Part shown: one piece after another, positions 22,371 through 34,306 of the stretch
How the letters are laid out: each line of letters begins with the position of its first letter
How positions within the stretch are numbered: the first letter of the stretch is position 1
Assembly: GCA_010093685.1 (NCBI GenBank)
Contig: MU006218.1
Location: forward strand, 1,924,933-1,988,932
DNA length: 64,000 nucleotides
From: Ophiobolus disseminans
Lineage: Eukaryota; Ascomycota; Dothideomycetes; Pleosporales; Phaeosphaeriaceae
Direction of reading: 5' to 3'
Program-made: the position numbers and the translations under genes
Notes under the pieces: model-generated
What the model saw: the letters and a program-made list of their open reading frames with translations, nothing else
Told to the model about the DNA's origin: nothing
The model's database searches: none

Positions 22371-23205
22371 ATGTACACATTCACGTTCAAAAACCCCTTC
22401 TCCTCCTACCGCGGCCCCAGTCCTCTGCGCCACGAATACAAGATCCCAGGCTCATGGCCCTCCGCCTGCGACACACCCTTGACGCCTCCCTCAACACACC
22501 CCAACACCTCTCCTCTCCACTCCCACAACACCCATCGTCGCCGCCAACCCCGCCCTCCACACCACCGACGTCATCTCCCCCACACGTGTCGTCTTCAAAT
22601 CCACCTAAGTCCCGCCCAACGGGGGGCCGTGCGGTCCCTGAAGACGATCCCGACGACGGATCTGTTGAAGAAGATGAGTTGAGTTAACAAGTGATGGATT
22701 GATCTCACAGAAGGAAGAAACTATATACTCAAACAATAGCCTATTGCGCCTACCTCACCTGAGGTAGCAGCTCCCTTGCTGCTTCTGATTGTCCGAGTGG
22801 CCCCTGCCACTCTAACAGGGTCGACGTACGATCCCGAGTACGCAACTTACCTGCTCGTCTGCACGATCACGGGAAGACGAATTGAGGGAACTGCGGGAGA
22901 TAGAGTTGCGCTGGCGGGTAGAAGAGGCTGTTAGGAAGAAGAACTGGAGGGATATGTGTCCGGGGGATTGGATGAGGAATAGCTTGTTCTTGAGGGACGT
23001 GGATGGGAGTGGTGGGATGAAAGAAATGGAGGGCGAGTGGGAGAGGGATCTAAATGTTAGGGGAAGAGGGACGCCGAGGTGTGTGGTTTGGGAGAGTTTG
23101 AGGGTGAAGAGGAAGAGAGACGACGATGGGGATGGGGATGAGAGGGATGCCAAGACGCTGCGTCAAGAACCTCGCATCCTTGCAAAGACGCGCTCAGTCA
23201 AGTGA
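22371..23205 (+). pseudogene. Possible small hypothetical gene, structure unresolved
   Basis: Coding-like but not continuous. ATG 22371 opens MYTFTFKNPFSSYRG.. and YKIPGSWPSACDTP. A Ser/Pro-rich acidic stretch ending VPEDDPDDGSVEEDEL sits in another frame near 22680. Near 22870-23205 a third frame reads SREDELRELREIELRWR, then RKKNWRDMCPGDWMRN, and ends at 23205. No set of GT..AG junctions I tried joins all three cleanly, so this is either a gene with introns I misread or a decayed one. I recognise no family. Low confidence. Confidence 0.3.
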
Positions 23206-23557
23206 TAAGGACATGTCGGCGCCTGGACGACGTCGAAACTGTACTGCATACCTCGATCATCGGATCGATGTCTTGGTGTTGTGCGCGTCCAAGTTCGAAA
23301 GTGGATCAGACGATGGGCGCTAGGCCCACTTGGCGGAATGCGGGGAAGCTGGAGCTGGGGTGAGCTTCGGACCACGCGGACGGTTCATGCAAGGTACAAC
23401 GACGCAGCTGCAGCTGACTCTGGGTCGACGCTGCTATTTAGAGGCGGACTGGACGGCTCTTACTTCACACACTTCGACTACTCTCTCTTCGACTTCCTTC
23501 TCTCCTCGCATCCATCTCGTCGACTACTCTCTCCTCGACCACTCGCAGACAGCAATC
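23206..23557. other. Promoter region of the alpha-mannosidase gene
   Basis: No gene seen. The last 100 bases are CT-rich (runs of TCTC), typical of a fungal promoter and 5' UTR just before ATG 23558. Confidence 0.45.
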
Positions 23558-26500
23558 ATGGGCGGCGAAGCACACCGCGGCATAGCGCACTCCGCAACCT
23601 ACCCCAAGCTGGCGGCCGGTCCCGTCGGCAAGCAAATCCACCGTATCTACCAGGACCGATTGAGGCAATTTACAGACAGCGGACAGTACAGAGAGCAGGG
23701 CATTGTTGGGTGAGCTTCAGAGTACAGAATTACCGCCGTCGATGCTGATACGTCACCAGCAAGCTCCACGAAGCCCGCGCCTCAGGCTCCGAGTGGGTCA
23801 ACCTCTCCGTATACTCCCCCCCAGACCTCTCGCGCCCGCTCTTCAAAGATGCAACCTCGCACGAGTTCCAGCCCACCAAAGTCGGCGAGTCATTTGGGCC
23901 GAGCTGGTCGACGCATTGGTTTAGGGTACAGCTCACGGTGCCAAAGAACATGCTGAAGAAAAAGCGACTGGAATTCATATGGGATGCGAATAACGAGGGC
24001 CTCATATGGACGGAAGACGGAGATACCGTGCATGGCTTGACCGGTGGCGGCGAGCGGGTCGAGTGGATACTGCCGGATGCGTTTAGAGACGGCAAAGAGC
24101 ACACGTTCTACATCGAGATGGCGTGCAATGGCATGTTTGGCAACGCACCAGGTGGCGACTCGATTCAGCCGCCGGATCCGAACAGGTATTATCAACTACA
24201 TACTGCGGATATCGTGGCCGTCAATCTGGAAGCGAGAGGCTTGTACTTCGACTTTTGGGAGATTTCGGATGCAGCGCGCGAGTTCCCTGAGGACTCGGTA
24301 CAGGGACACGAGGCGCAGCAAGTCGCCAATCGCATCATTGACACTTTTATCGCGGGCGCTGGAAGTAACGATAGTATCGCCAGGGCGAGAAAGATTGCGA
24401 CTGAGTTTCTCGGTGACAAGGTCGATTCGCATAAGGTGTACGAGAGCGACCAGGAGGCGATTGTGTCGGGTATCGGATACTGCCACATCGACACGTGTTG
24501 GCTGTGGCCGTTCGCAGAGACGAAGCGCAAGGTCAATCGCTCGTGGTCGAGTCAGTGCGACCTCATTGAGCGGTACCCAGAGCTGCGCTTCTGTTGCTCG
24601 CAGGCACAGCAGTACAAGTGGCTTGAACAAGACTACTCTTCAACATTCGACCGCGTCAAGAAGAAGATAAAAGAGGGCAGCTTTCAGCCAATTGGTGGTA
24701 GCTGGGTCGAGCATGACACCAACCTTCCAGGCGGCGAGTCGCTCATCCGACAGTTCTTGTACGGTCAACGCTACTTCGAGAGCAAGTTCGGCCAGCGATG
24801 CAAGACCTTCTGGCTTCCGGACACCTTTGGCTACTCCACGCAATTACCTCAAGTTTGCCGTATATCGGGCATGACGAGATTCCTCACTCAGAAGCTGAGC
24901 TGGAACAACATCAACAACTTCCCGCACACCACCTTCAACTGGGTCGCACTCGACAACAGCCAGGTCATCTGCCACATGCCACCTTGCGAGACGTACACAG
25001 CAGAGGCAGACTTTGGCGATGTCAAGCGGAGTGTTTCACAGCACAAGTCTCTCGACCAAGATAAGACTTCACTACTTGTCTTCGGGAAAGGTGACGGCGG
25101 TGGCGGTCCAACATGGCAGCACCTCGAGAAGCTCAGGCGATGCCGCGGCATAAGCGACAAAACTGGTCTACTTCCACGCATCAAGCTTGGCGACTCGGCA
25201 GACGACTTCTTCGACCGCCTCGAGAAGAAGATCGAGAATGGTACTGAGCTCGTAACATGGTATGGCGAGCTGTACTTCGAGCTGCATCGTGGCACGTACA
25301 CCACCCAATCGAACAACAAGCGCAACAATCGCAAGTCTGAGATTATGCTGAGGGATATTGAGTACCTAGCCACCTTGGCAACTATCAAAAATGGCTTTGG
25401 TAAGAAGAGTGGGTACAAATATCCGAAGAAGGACATTGATGATATGTGGGAGAATGTGCTGCTTTGTCAGTTCCACGATTGTTTGCCCGGGAGTTCGATT
25501 GAGATGTGCTATGATGACTCGGATAAGGTACGTGAATATTGGAGGTGGAACAAGGATGCATGCTAACAGTCACAGATCTACGCGCAAGTGTTCTTGACAG
25601 GCGAGAGGTTGCTATCTGATGCCCTTTCGGAGCTTGGCTTCGACGATGAGGAGAACTTGAAACCAGACAGCAAGCTCGTCGCTTTGAATACTCTCCCCTG
25701 GAAGCGCAGTGAGATTGTCAGGCTGCCTGATACTACAAGTCAAGCAGCCTATGGCCTCGCCCATGGTAACGGTCTTGGTCCAATGGACGTTCGGCCACTT
25801 CTATCATCGTACTCCGCAAGCACCGCATCTATCAAGAAGACTTCACCTAACGTTTTCGAACTCCGTAACGCTCAATTCGTCGTGCAAGTCACTGACGGCG
25901 CCATTACCTCTCTTTACGACATCTCCGCGGACCGTGATATCATTCCAAAGGGCCAGAAGGCTGCGCAACTCGTAATCTACGATGACAAGCCATTGTACTG
26001 GCAGGCCTGGGACGTCGAAGTATACCACCTACAGTCTCGGCAAGAACTCTCTCCACGCAGAGTCACCGTCTCAGCGAACAGCATCCACCGCGTATCCCTC
26101 GAGATCGAGACCAAGATCTCCGACAAATCTTGGATCAAAACCACAATCTCCCTTCCCGCCGCCATCGGCAACGCCCCAACAGCCGTCGAGATCGACGCCG
26201 AAATCGAATGGCAAGAAACCATGCGTTTCCTCAAAGTAGAATTCCCAGTCGATATCGTCAATACCGAAGCCTCGTACGAAACACAATTCGGCATCGTCCG
26301 CCGCCCAACACACTACAACACCACGTGGGACATGGCCAAATTCGAAGTCTGCGTCCACAAATGGGCGGATCTGTCGGAAGCTACGTACGGCGTAAGTATC
26401 CTGAACGACAGCAAGTTCGGCTTCGCTACCCAAGGAAACGTTATGCGCCTCTCGCTACTTCGCGCTCCTAAAGCCCCAGACGCACACGCTGATATGGGCC

Positions 26501-26955
26501 GTCATCACACGCGCTATGCGATTTTTCCGCACGCCGGACCGCTGGACCACAGAACCGTACGCAAAGCCTTCGAGTTCAATAATCCACTAAAGATCGTGGG
26601 GCATGCTGGGTGGGTACCGCACGGCCTCCTCAATTCCTTCCATATCCACGGCGCGGACAATCTCGTGCTGGACACGATTAAGCGCGGCGAAGACGACGAG
26701 GATGTGTCAAGGGGTGAGTTGCCTGTTAAGAAGGGGCATTCGGTTATATTGCGTATTTACGATGCGTTGGGCGGGAAGAGTAGGGGTGTGTTGACGTGGG
26801 GGGGTTTAGGGGTTAAGAGGGTGGTTAGGTGTAACGCGTTGGAGGATGAGGAGGAGGAGATTAAGGATGTTGTGGAGGTTGAGGGTGGTGGGAAGGGTGT
26901 GGGGATTCGGGTTCGGGCGTTTGAGATTGTTACTGTGAGGTTGGAGTTAGAGTAG
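23558..26955 (+). CDS. ams1: GH38 alpha-mannosidase (Ams1 type)
   Basis: Vacuolar/cytosolic class II alpha-mannosidase that trims mannose from free oligosaccharides. Three exons, with introns at 23710-23759 and 25528-25575, give 1099 aa, close to yeast Ams1 (about 1080). Motifs: zinc-binding HID at residues 293-295 in GYCHIDTCWLWPFAET; GGSWVEHDTNLPGGES, holding the nucleophile Asp region; FWLPDTFGYSTQLPQ; and CQFHDCLPGSSI late in the catalytic half. The C-terminal half is the beta-rich Glyco_hydro_38C region. There is no signal peptide, in line with Ams1 reaching the vacuole by the Cvt pathway. The last 200 bases shift to G/T-rich codon choice without breaking the frame. Confidence 0.95.
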
Positions 26956-27543
26956 AGGGATGGGTAGGATGGAGGTTATAAGTGGTAGGGTGTAGATATG
27001 GGAAATCGCGTATATACATAGTACTGGCAAACATACAACAACATGATCAAACGCTTTCCACAATTCACATCTCCCACTATCCCTTATTTCTTTTCGACGA
27101 GGCGTAAGCCCCACCATACCGTACATAATGTGGGGAAAGAAGCGATCATCACCGCACTAACCACTCCTCTCGAACTAGGATCGCATAACGTACACGAGCG
27201 CTCCGAGGCTGCGGGGTAATATGGAGGAGTCTTTTGTGTTTCTGATTACAAGAGCGGAAGTTGCTGTCGCAACGTTCACGCTGGGCGAGAAGTGTCATGA
27301 TGCACTATCTAGCTAGCTAGGTACCTCCCATGCTCATAGACATCAGGAGCGGATCAAAGTGGCGTCCTCGGCCTTTCAACGTGCGGTTCACACCGAAAAG
27401 TGATGGGATCAGATGAACGGTTGAGATGGAGGGAAAGCAGGTGTTGGGGGATTTAAACAAGTTCGAACGTGAGATGAAAGATCGTCTGAGCACTTTTTTT
27501 ATTGGATGTGCGATTCGGTCGATTACTCGCCTGCGGCAAAGAC
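26956..27543. other. Intergenic, convergent 3' ends
   Basis: Lies between the mannosidase (+) and the cysteine-rich protein gene (-), so it holds both 3' regions. No gene seen. An AGCTAGCTAG stretch occurs near 27310. Confidence 0.4.
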
Positions 27544-28383
27544 TTATAAATAGGCAAGTACAGCAAAGAAAAGAGTCCCTACAACCCCGATATCTCGTCC
27601 CACCCACGCAGCGCTTGAGGACTGAGTGGCCGGCGCACTTGTTCCAGCAACACTGGTGGTACTCGTCTCTTGAACAGTGCTAGTCGATGACACTTGCGAA
27701 CTCGACGCCGAAGATCGAACCGTCGGGCTCGTCTGCGTATTTGAAGTAGTCGCCAGCCTCGACATAGGCGTGCTTTGTGTCCTCGTCATCGTGAAGTTTC
27801 CGTTCGCAGAAGCTAGATAGATGTCATTCGCCCGCGCTGTAGCGCCGCACGAAAAGTAGCGAAACGTTTCTGTGCCGGAGAGAAGGTGGTCTTCAACGCA
27901 CACGTTGTTACTTGGACTAAATTGTTGTGATTAACAGCTGTGGTTAGGAACATTTGGGCATCGTACGTACCATCTATACGTCGAGCTAAAGCCCTGCCGT
28001 CCGCATCCAGACGAACACGCCTTGCTGTCCTGGCAGACGCGAGCGATGTAGCAATCTTCGACCTTTGAAATCGAGCCGGGGCAGAACTTGCATCATTGTT
28101 AGCTGTGTAAACATCTCACGTCCGGAGTGCTGCTTACACCCCAATAATTCAACACCGTGTCGGTCGCGCAATACCATCCCGACGCCGCAACTCGAGGCTT
28201 CCCCGGATCCCCGGATTTAAATCCGCATGTTTGCGCTCCTACTTGGCGCGCATATAAATCGACGGGAGCTTTAGTTACGGGGAAATCGATGGCAGCTGGT
28301 GCGTTCTTGATGATGTCGAGGCTGGCTTGCACGGTACTTATGATCAGCGCGCCGTGTAGGCAAAATCGGAGAAGGGCGTTCAT
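27544..28383 (-). CDS. Cysteine-rich secreted protein, probable GPI anchor
   Basis: Extracellular protein of a type common in filamentous ascomycetes; function unknown. Three exons on the minus strand (28383-28138, 28086-27971, 27916-27544) with introns of 51 and 54 bp give 244 aa. The N-terminus MNALLRFCLHGALIISTVQA is a signal peptide. Then a Cys-patterned domain: TCGFKSGDPGKP, SGWYCATD, NYWG|FCPGS, DCYIARVCQDSKACSSGCG, YRC and VCVEDHLLSG. A Ser/Thr-rich linker follows (SSSQVSSTSTVQETSTTS), and the C-terminus ends in a hydrophobic tail (VVGTLFFAVLAYL), the layout of a GPI-anchored cell-wall or surface protein. Junction frames agree. Confidence 0.82.
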
Positions 28384-28873
28384 ATTGGTATTGTATGAAT
28401 AGAGATGGAGATATCTGCAATGCTACGCGACGACGCGGCGAACGCGTTTTTTATACCAAAGTGATCCTTCGCTTTACGCCCCAGGGTCTTTTGGCCCCCG
28501 GGCGTTTGTATTCCTTGGCTTGGTACCCGACTGGCTTTCGGAATAATTGTTAGGGGGCTGACAGAATATTTGAGGTTTGGTCCTACGATTGGTCCTACGA
28601 TAAGTCCATATGGAGATGATGAAAATGTTACGTTACATAGATAGAGGAAGGTGCAGGACGTGACGATCCGCATGCCTTCTCACCTGGGGATTGTTGTCAG
28701 TGTCTTTCCTTCAATACCATCATCGAATCGTTACAAACTCTGAAACCCATTCTGCTTGAATTATGCACCGAGGTTGTCCTGCATCGTTGTACATTGCTTC
28801 GTTGCGCTCTGCAATCGGGTGTGCTATTAGTTCGCCCGGCATAAGTGAAGGACGCTACCGTCAAATACCGTTA
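28384..28873. other. Intergenic up to the transposon
   Basis: Promoter side of the cysteine-rich gene and left flank of the transposon. TTGGTCCTACGAT occurs twice in tandem near 28577-28602. No gene seen. Confidence 0.4.
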
Positions 28874-28918
28874 CCGAGGTTCACCCCGTGACGATCCGCC
28901 CCGCGTGGCGACCACCCC
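28874..28918. repeat. Left terminal inverted repeat of the Fot1-type element
   Basis: 45 bp, matching the reverse complement of 30944-30988 except one A/G difference at TIR position 18. It begins immediately after the TA duplication. Confidence 0.92.
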
Positions 28919-28962
28919 CTCATCACAACACTCAACTTTCAACACGCGATAACTCTATCAAT

Positions 28963-30835
28963 ATGAGCCCAATCGAGGCTGCGCTTGCAGCTATAGCATC
29001 GCTAGAACCTGGAGAATCTTTTAGCTACAAGCAGGTTGCTCAACAATATAGTTGTAATCGTACAACGCTCGCACGAAGGCACCAAGGCGTTTCAAGCTCA
29101 TGCAGCACCAAGGCAGCAGATCAACAGGCTCTCTGTCCTCAGCAAGAGCAGGAGCTCCTACGATATATCGATCAACTCACACAGAGAGGCCTACCACCTA
29201 CACGAGCTATGATACAACGCTTTGGCTCAGATATAGCTAAGAGGGAGCTTGGAAAGAACTGGGTTGATCGATATATCAAGCGACACAAGGTCAATCTCAT
29301 CTCACGCTGGGCGACTGGAATTGATCGCGCGCGCCACCACGCTGATTCTATATCAAAATACACTCTCTATTTTAGCCTCCTACACAAGAAAATTAGCAAA
29401 TACAACGTTGAGGCTCGCAATATGTACAACATGGATGAGAAAGGCTGCATGCTAGGAATCCTCACTCGCTCAAAGCGGATATTTAGTAAGAGGCTATATG
29501 AGGAGGGCAATATCAAGGCTCACATCCAGGATGGCAATCGGGAGTGGATAACGCTCCTCGCCTGCATATGCGCTGATGGATCGGCCCTCGCGCCTGCGCT
29601 GATATATCAATCAACCTCAGGCTCAATACAGGACACCTGGCTGCAGGCTATGAGGCCTGAGGATCAAGTGTATATATCCTCCTCACCCTCTNNNNNNNNN
29701 NNNNNNNNNNNNNNNNNNNNNNNNNNNNNNNNNNNNNNNNNNNNNNNNNNNNNNNNNNNNNNNNNNNNNNNNNNNNNNNNNNNNNNNNNNNNNNNNNNNN
29801 NNNNNNNNNNNNNNNNNNNNNNNNNNNNNNNNNNNNNNNNNNNNNNNNNNNNNNNNNNNNNNNNNNNNNNNNNNNNNNNNNNNNNNNNNNNNNNNNNNNN
29901 NNNNNNNNNNNNNNNNNNNNNNNNNNNNNNNNNNNNNNNNNNNNNNNNNNNNNNNNNNNNNNNNNNNNNNNNNNNNNNNNNNNNNNNNNNNNNNNNNNNN
30001 NNNNNNNNNNNNNNNNNNNNNNNNNNNNNNNAAGAAAGAGACTATACTTAAGGCTTTTGAAGCGACTGGCCTCTCACCTCTCAACCCAGAGGTGATACTC
30101 AAACGATTCAATCAGCCAGCTCAATCTGGCCATTCAAGTGATAGCGACTCCTCAGCCTTGAGCGCCTCTGACTGGCGGAAAACTGAGCGCCTTCTACGCC
30201 AGGTAGTAGGTGATAGGAGTGATCCACAAGCTCAAAAGCTCAGCCGAGCTTTCCACTCTATCTCAGTTCAGAAAAGCCTTCTCACACACGAGGCTCAAGG
30301 CCTTATGCAGGCTCTTGTTAATGAGAGGCAGCGTAGAAAGCGAGGCAAGGCTCTCCCTCTAGAGGCAGGCAAGGACTATCACGGTGGGGCTGTATTCTGG
30401 TCTCCAAGGAAGGTGAAGGAGGCACGTGATCGCCAGCTCCAACAAGGGCTCGAAGAAGAGCAACTACAACGCCAGAGAGTTGAGGCAGCTCGCCTACGTG
30501 AATTGAAGAAGCAGGAGAAGCTTCAGGCAGCTCAACAGAAGCGTGCAGCAAAGGCAGCAGCTTAAATAATGAGGCAGGAGGAGAAGGCTAGTAAGGCTGC
30601 TGATCAAGCCTTACGACAAGCAGCTCGTAAGGCTCAACAACAACTTCGACAAGCTCAAAAAATTGCTCAAAAGGGTCAGAGGAGGAGCCTTAAGGCTCCT
30701 ATTAGGGCTCATCAAAAAAAGAGGCCTATCGCGAGGCCTCAAGGTGGTGCGCAGTCTCATGAGCCTCATGAGGCTCTTTCAGCCTCAACCTCGCGCAGCG
30801 GGCGTGCGATCAGAACTCCAGTGCGATTTCTATAG
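28963..30835 (+). pseudogene. Fot1/pogo transposase (gap and in-frame stop)
   Basis: Transposase of the DDE_1 type. From ATG 28963: a psq-like helix-turn-helix (SFSYKQVAQQYSCNRTTLARR), a CENP-B-type DNA-binding domain (RGLPPTRAMIQRF..WVDRYIKRHK), then the start of the DDE core with NMDEKGCMLG holding the first catalytic Asp. The remaining catalytic residues fall in the N gap. After the gap the C-terminal tail reads FEATGLSPLNPEVIL and continues as a basic coiled-coil-like Gln/Lys/Ala-rich region. TAA at 30563 interrupts this frame, and sequence of the same character continues in frame to 30835. Whether the gap keeps the frame cannot be told, so activity is undetermined; the stop makes full function doubtful. 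Confidence 0.85.
29692..30031. other. Assembly gap (340 N)
   Basis: Run of unknown bases inside the transposase gene. Gaps within repeats are common in short-read assemblies; true length is unknown. Confidence 0.99.
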
Positions 30836-30943
30836 CTATATATATCAATCAAGGCGTATAGGACTTAACTCTAAAAAATCTCATAGTTATAGCTATTGTA
30901 CGTGGCTCAATAGCCTCATATTGAGGTGTCAATTTTGGTGTTC

Positions 30944-30988
30944 GGGGTGGTCGCCACGCGGGGCGGATCGCCACGGGGTGAACCTCGG
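30944..30988. repeat. Right terminal inverted repeat of the Fot1-type element
   Basis: 45 bp, inverse of 28874-28918 with one mismatch, followed by the TA duplication at 30989-30990. Confidence 0.92.
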
Positions 30989-31230
30989 TAGCGTCACATG
31001 CACCTCGCTCCGCTCCCTGCTCCACGAAGATGCGGAGTAGCGATCAGCACGACCAGCTTCTCCTCATTCCCCCAATTCCAAGATTTGCCTTTTGCCGGCA
31101 TGTAGACATGAGTCAAGCAATCGGACCGTGCCGTGAGATATTAAGTGGCAGGCGCTGCCGCCTTTAGAGTTTGAGCGCTTCTGTATCACATCGAAAAGCG
31201 ATCGAATTGTTCGAATTTTGGAGCAACAAG

Positions 31231-32910
31231 ATGGCTGATCTCAAAGAGTCCACACTATGGGCGAATCGCAAATGCCTGTTCACATGTTCTGCCGTTGCGA
31301 TTGCGAGTATGCAATATGGTATCGACACCGCAGCGGTGGGAGGCTTGCAGGCTATGCCAGGGTTTCTGATGGTCTTTGGATACGAAGATTCTACCAGTCC
31401 GTTGGGATATGGCATTGATGCAAGTCCAAAAAACTCTCACTTCATCGGTTTTTTTCGAAATCTGACAGCGTGACTAGTCGACCGTTCAACAGCTCATGAC
31501 AAGCCTCATGAACCTGGGAGCATGTATATCAGCTATCGCAGCTGGTCTCTTCGGAGCGTACTTTGGCCGTCGACCAGCGCTTTGGCTGGCATGTCTTATC
31601 TGTTCCGGCGCGGTCGCATTGCAAATTGGTTCGACTTCTCCGGCTGGTCTATATGTCGGTCGACTCTTCCTAGGCTTTTCCAACGGATTCTTCGTTGTCT
31701 TTTCGACAGTATACTGCAGTGAGGCGGCACCTGCACATCTCCGAGAGTAAGTCTTGTCTCATCTTGACCCTCGATCCAAATTACCGATGTTGACATGCGC
31801 AGGATCATGGTCGGTCTTTTCTCGTTCTACGTCAACCTCGGCAGCATCATCGGCTCCGTAATCGACAACTACACCAAGCACCACTTGAACAAGCTCAGCT
31901 ACCGGATCCCTCTAGCATGCATGTTCATCGTTCCCTTTTTACTCGCTACATCACTGTTCTTCGTCCCAGAAAGTCCGCGGTGGCTGCTCCATCACGACAA
32001 CGCGGACGCGGCTCGCAAATCGCTGGAAAGATTGCGTTTCGACCATGGCGATCAGCTCGAACTCGAGTGGGCGGAGATGGTGCGCGGCGTGGCTGAAGAA
32101 AAGCGCATTGCGAAAAGCACGCCATTTATGGACATGTTTAAGGGTCATGATCTGCGCCGAACGCTGTTGTGTTATGCTATCATCGCTTCGCAATCTGCTT
32201 CTGGCGTGTGGTTCTTCATCGGGTACCAGACTTACTTCCTCACGCTCGCTGGCATCACCAAGGCCTTCGAATATACCATCATGAACAGCTGTATCGGTTT
32301 CATCGGCGTGCACCTCGGGCTCTTTTCGCTCAAGAAGCTCTGTGGGCGACGGACAGTCATGATTATCGGCGCAATCGCTTGTGGACTGTGCGAGCTGGCT
32401 TGCGGCATTGCTTCAAGTGTTGCGCCTACCTCCAAAGCGGCAGGCAACGTTCTAGTAGCCTTCACAGCGTTGTTCCTGTTCTGCTACAACGCGGGTGTCG
32501 GGGCAGCAACTTCACCATTGGCGACCGAGATCGTCAGTTCGCGACTTCGAGCGTCTACAGTGGGAACTGCAAATGCGCTAGGGTACTTTCTCGCATGGCT
32601 GGTGGGCTTCTGCTCGCCGTACTTCATCAATCCGCAGGACCTGAACTGGGTAAGCATAGGAATGTTGTACTATGTCCTAGGCTAACAACATTAGGGACCG
32701 CAATACTCGTATATCTGGGCTGCGTCGAACTTTATTTGCGTCGTGTGGTTCTATTTCTTCATTCCGGAAACGAAAGCGCGCTCGTTGGAAGAACTCGATG
32801 AAATCTTTGAAGAAGGTGTTTCCGCGCGTAAGTTCAAACAGTATCAGTGCAGGATTGTTGAGGATGCGAAGCATGACGTGTTTGGAAATGACAAGGTAGA
32901 GCTCAAGTAA
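31231..32910 (+). CDS. MFS sugar transporter
   Basis: Sugar-porter family member (hexose or alpha-glucoside uptake at the plasma membrane); substrate not predictable. Four exons give 506 aa, with introns at 31420-31477, 31747-31802 and 32650-32694. The first intron uses a GC donor (GAT|GCAAGT..CTAG): reading GC-AG joins GYGID directly to STVQQLMTSLMNLGA in frame. Motifs: QYGIDTAAVGGLQAM in TM1; GAYFGRRPALWL; GLYVGRLFLGFSNG; PESPRWLL at the end of TM6; GRRTVMIIGA; and the family-typical PETKARSLEELDEIF near the C-terminus. About 12 hydrophobic segments are visible. Its stop lies 86 bp from the stop of the convergent pseudogene downstream. Confidence 0.92.
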
Positions 32911-32996
32911 ATGACGTCTAAATGCACAAATATCTCATTTGAATCAACGTCTACACTTGCCTTCATTCCATGATCAACGGGAGCTATTTCTCGTTC

Positions 32997-34306
32997 TCAT
33001 TTCTTCTTTTTGTCCACCCCTTTCTGCTCCAGGCTCGCTACCTCAGCATCTCTCTTCATAGCTCTATCGAAAGACGACGAATCCAGACTCTGATCCTCCA
33101 CTTCTGGTGCCTTGATCTCAGCGCGCACGATCTTCAGGTCAACCAATGGCTGATCTGTGGGACATGGAAGCTCGTAGCGCATAGTCCAGAGTCGTTCTGG
33201 AGGTGCCAAGAGCTGGTCTGCATCCCTCTTTTCGTCCCAGTGTTCCTCCTGGAACCACTTCGAGATGTATTCCCATGGCACCAAGGTCTTGATGAAGTGG
33301 TAGTACTCAGAAGTCGTCTTGTACTTTTCGTCCTTCCATTTACACAACCAATCTTCCGGAGACCGGTATGAAACAAGGTCCTGAAACTCGGGGATCATGA
33401 AGTGCTCGGGCTTTAAGTACCTTGCGCCGTTTTCTTCTTGGGTTGTTGTGAACTTAGCGAAGCGTACAATGCCTTTGCCGAAGATTGATCTTTCCTACGA
33501 GATACCGCACTCTGGATCCCATCCATTGCCCCGCAAGGTGTTTCCTTCTTCTTCATTGAAGACAGCTTCTGTCACTTTGCCTCTGGAATCCGCTCTTTTG
33601 ATCTCGGGGTAAGTGTGGAAACATTGGGCCAACTCGTGTAGGAGCACATCAGCTAATAGGAACGATGCTCCCATACGGTAACATTTCGCCTTAATATCGC
33701 GTTCTTCCGTTCTAGCGGGCAAGGAGTCGAAGTACTCCGCAAAGAAGCTATGAAGAAGACCCGCGGGTAACATGGCCTCGTTGCGACGAGCTTGAGGTGA
33801 TAAAGTTTGAGACGGCTTCACCTTCGGCAGTTTTGCCACGTAGACCTCGTGCTTGTCACCTTCAGTCCGGAAGTCAGACGAGCGCATCACCTCTTTGTAA
33901 GATTTGTCGTTGGCTGTATTGGCACAGAATGCATTCTGGAGGTTGATAGAATCAAATGTCAACCCCATCGGCATCGTAGTGGGTACCTTGCTGGCATCGA
34001 TGAAGCGCCATAGGGATGTGGAGGCCAAGGCATATAGTTGTTTCATCCATTGCTCGTGGATGACAACTGGATCTGTAGGACGTTTGCGCTTGGGCGTTTA
34101 GATTGGCACCAGAGTGGCCAGTCGGAGCGCAGGTTTCATGTTCTCGTATGCCTGCTTAGTGACGTTGGTGAATTGATCGAAATGAAAGATCTTGTGGATC
34201 TCATTACGGACTGTCGGTAGATGAAGTCGAAGAACTCTTGCACACTCAGATCATCCAGTATCTTCTGCCTTACTGAGTCAACGGGGCGAACGATAGCGCC
34301 GTCCAT
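32997..34306 (-). pseudogene. HExxH family, short branch, copy A (broken)
   Basis: Minus-strand relative of the 10-18 kb family, lacking the cysteine cluster and SAP-like part. ATG 34306 opens MDGAIVRPVDSVRQ. A frameshift near 34215 leads to the family N-terminal motif NEIHKIF..F..AYENMKPALRLA. TAA at 34098-34100 and TAG at 33495-33497 interrupt the frame. Between them is LLHELAQCFH, where the second His of HExxH is Gln, so the metal site would be damaged even without the stops. Downstream the family C-terminal motif reads LVPWEYISKWFQEEHW, and the tail ends in lysines at 32997. Both stops fit one C-to-T change from a Gln codon. Confidence 0.75.

Larger units (their letters stand above)
28874..30988 (+). 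mobile_element. Fot1/pogo-type DNA transposon
   Basis: Tc1/mariner superfamily element, 2115 bp as assembled. The ends are 45-bp inverted repeats (28874-28918 and 30944-30988) beginning CCGAGGTTCACCCCGTG, with a single mismatch. It is flanked by TA (28872-28873 and 30989-30990), the expected target duplication. It contains one transposase gene with HTH/CENP-B DNA-binding and DDE regions. A run of 340 N (29692-30031) hides most of the DDE core. The near-identical TIRs suggest a fairly recent insertion. Confidence 0.93.
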
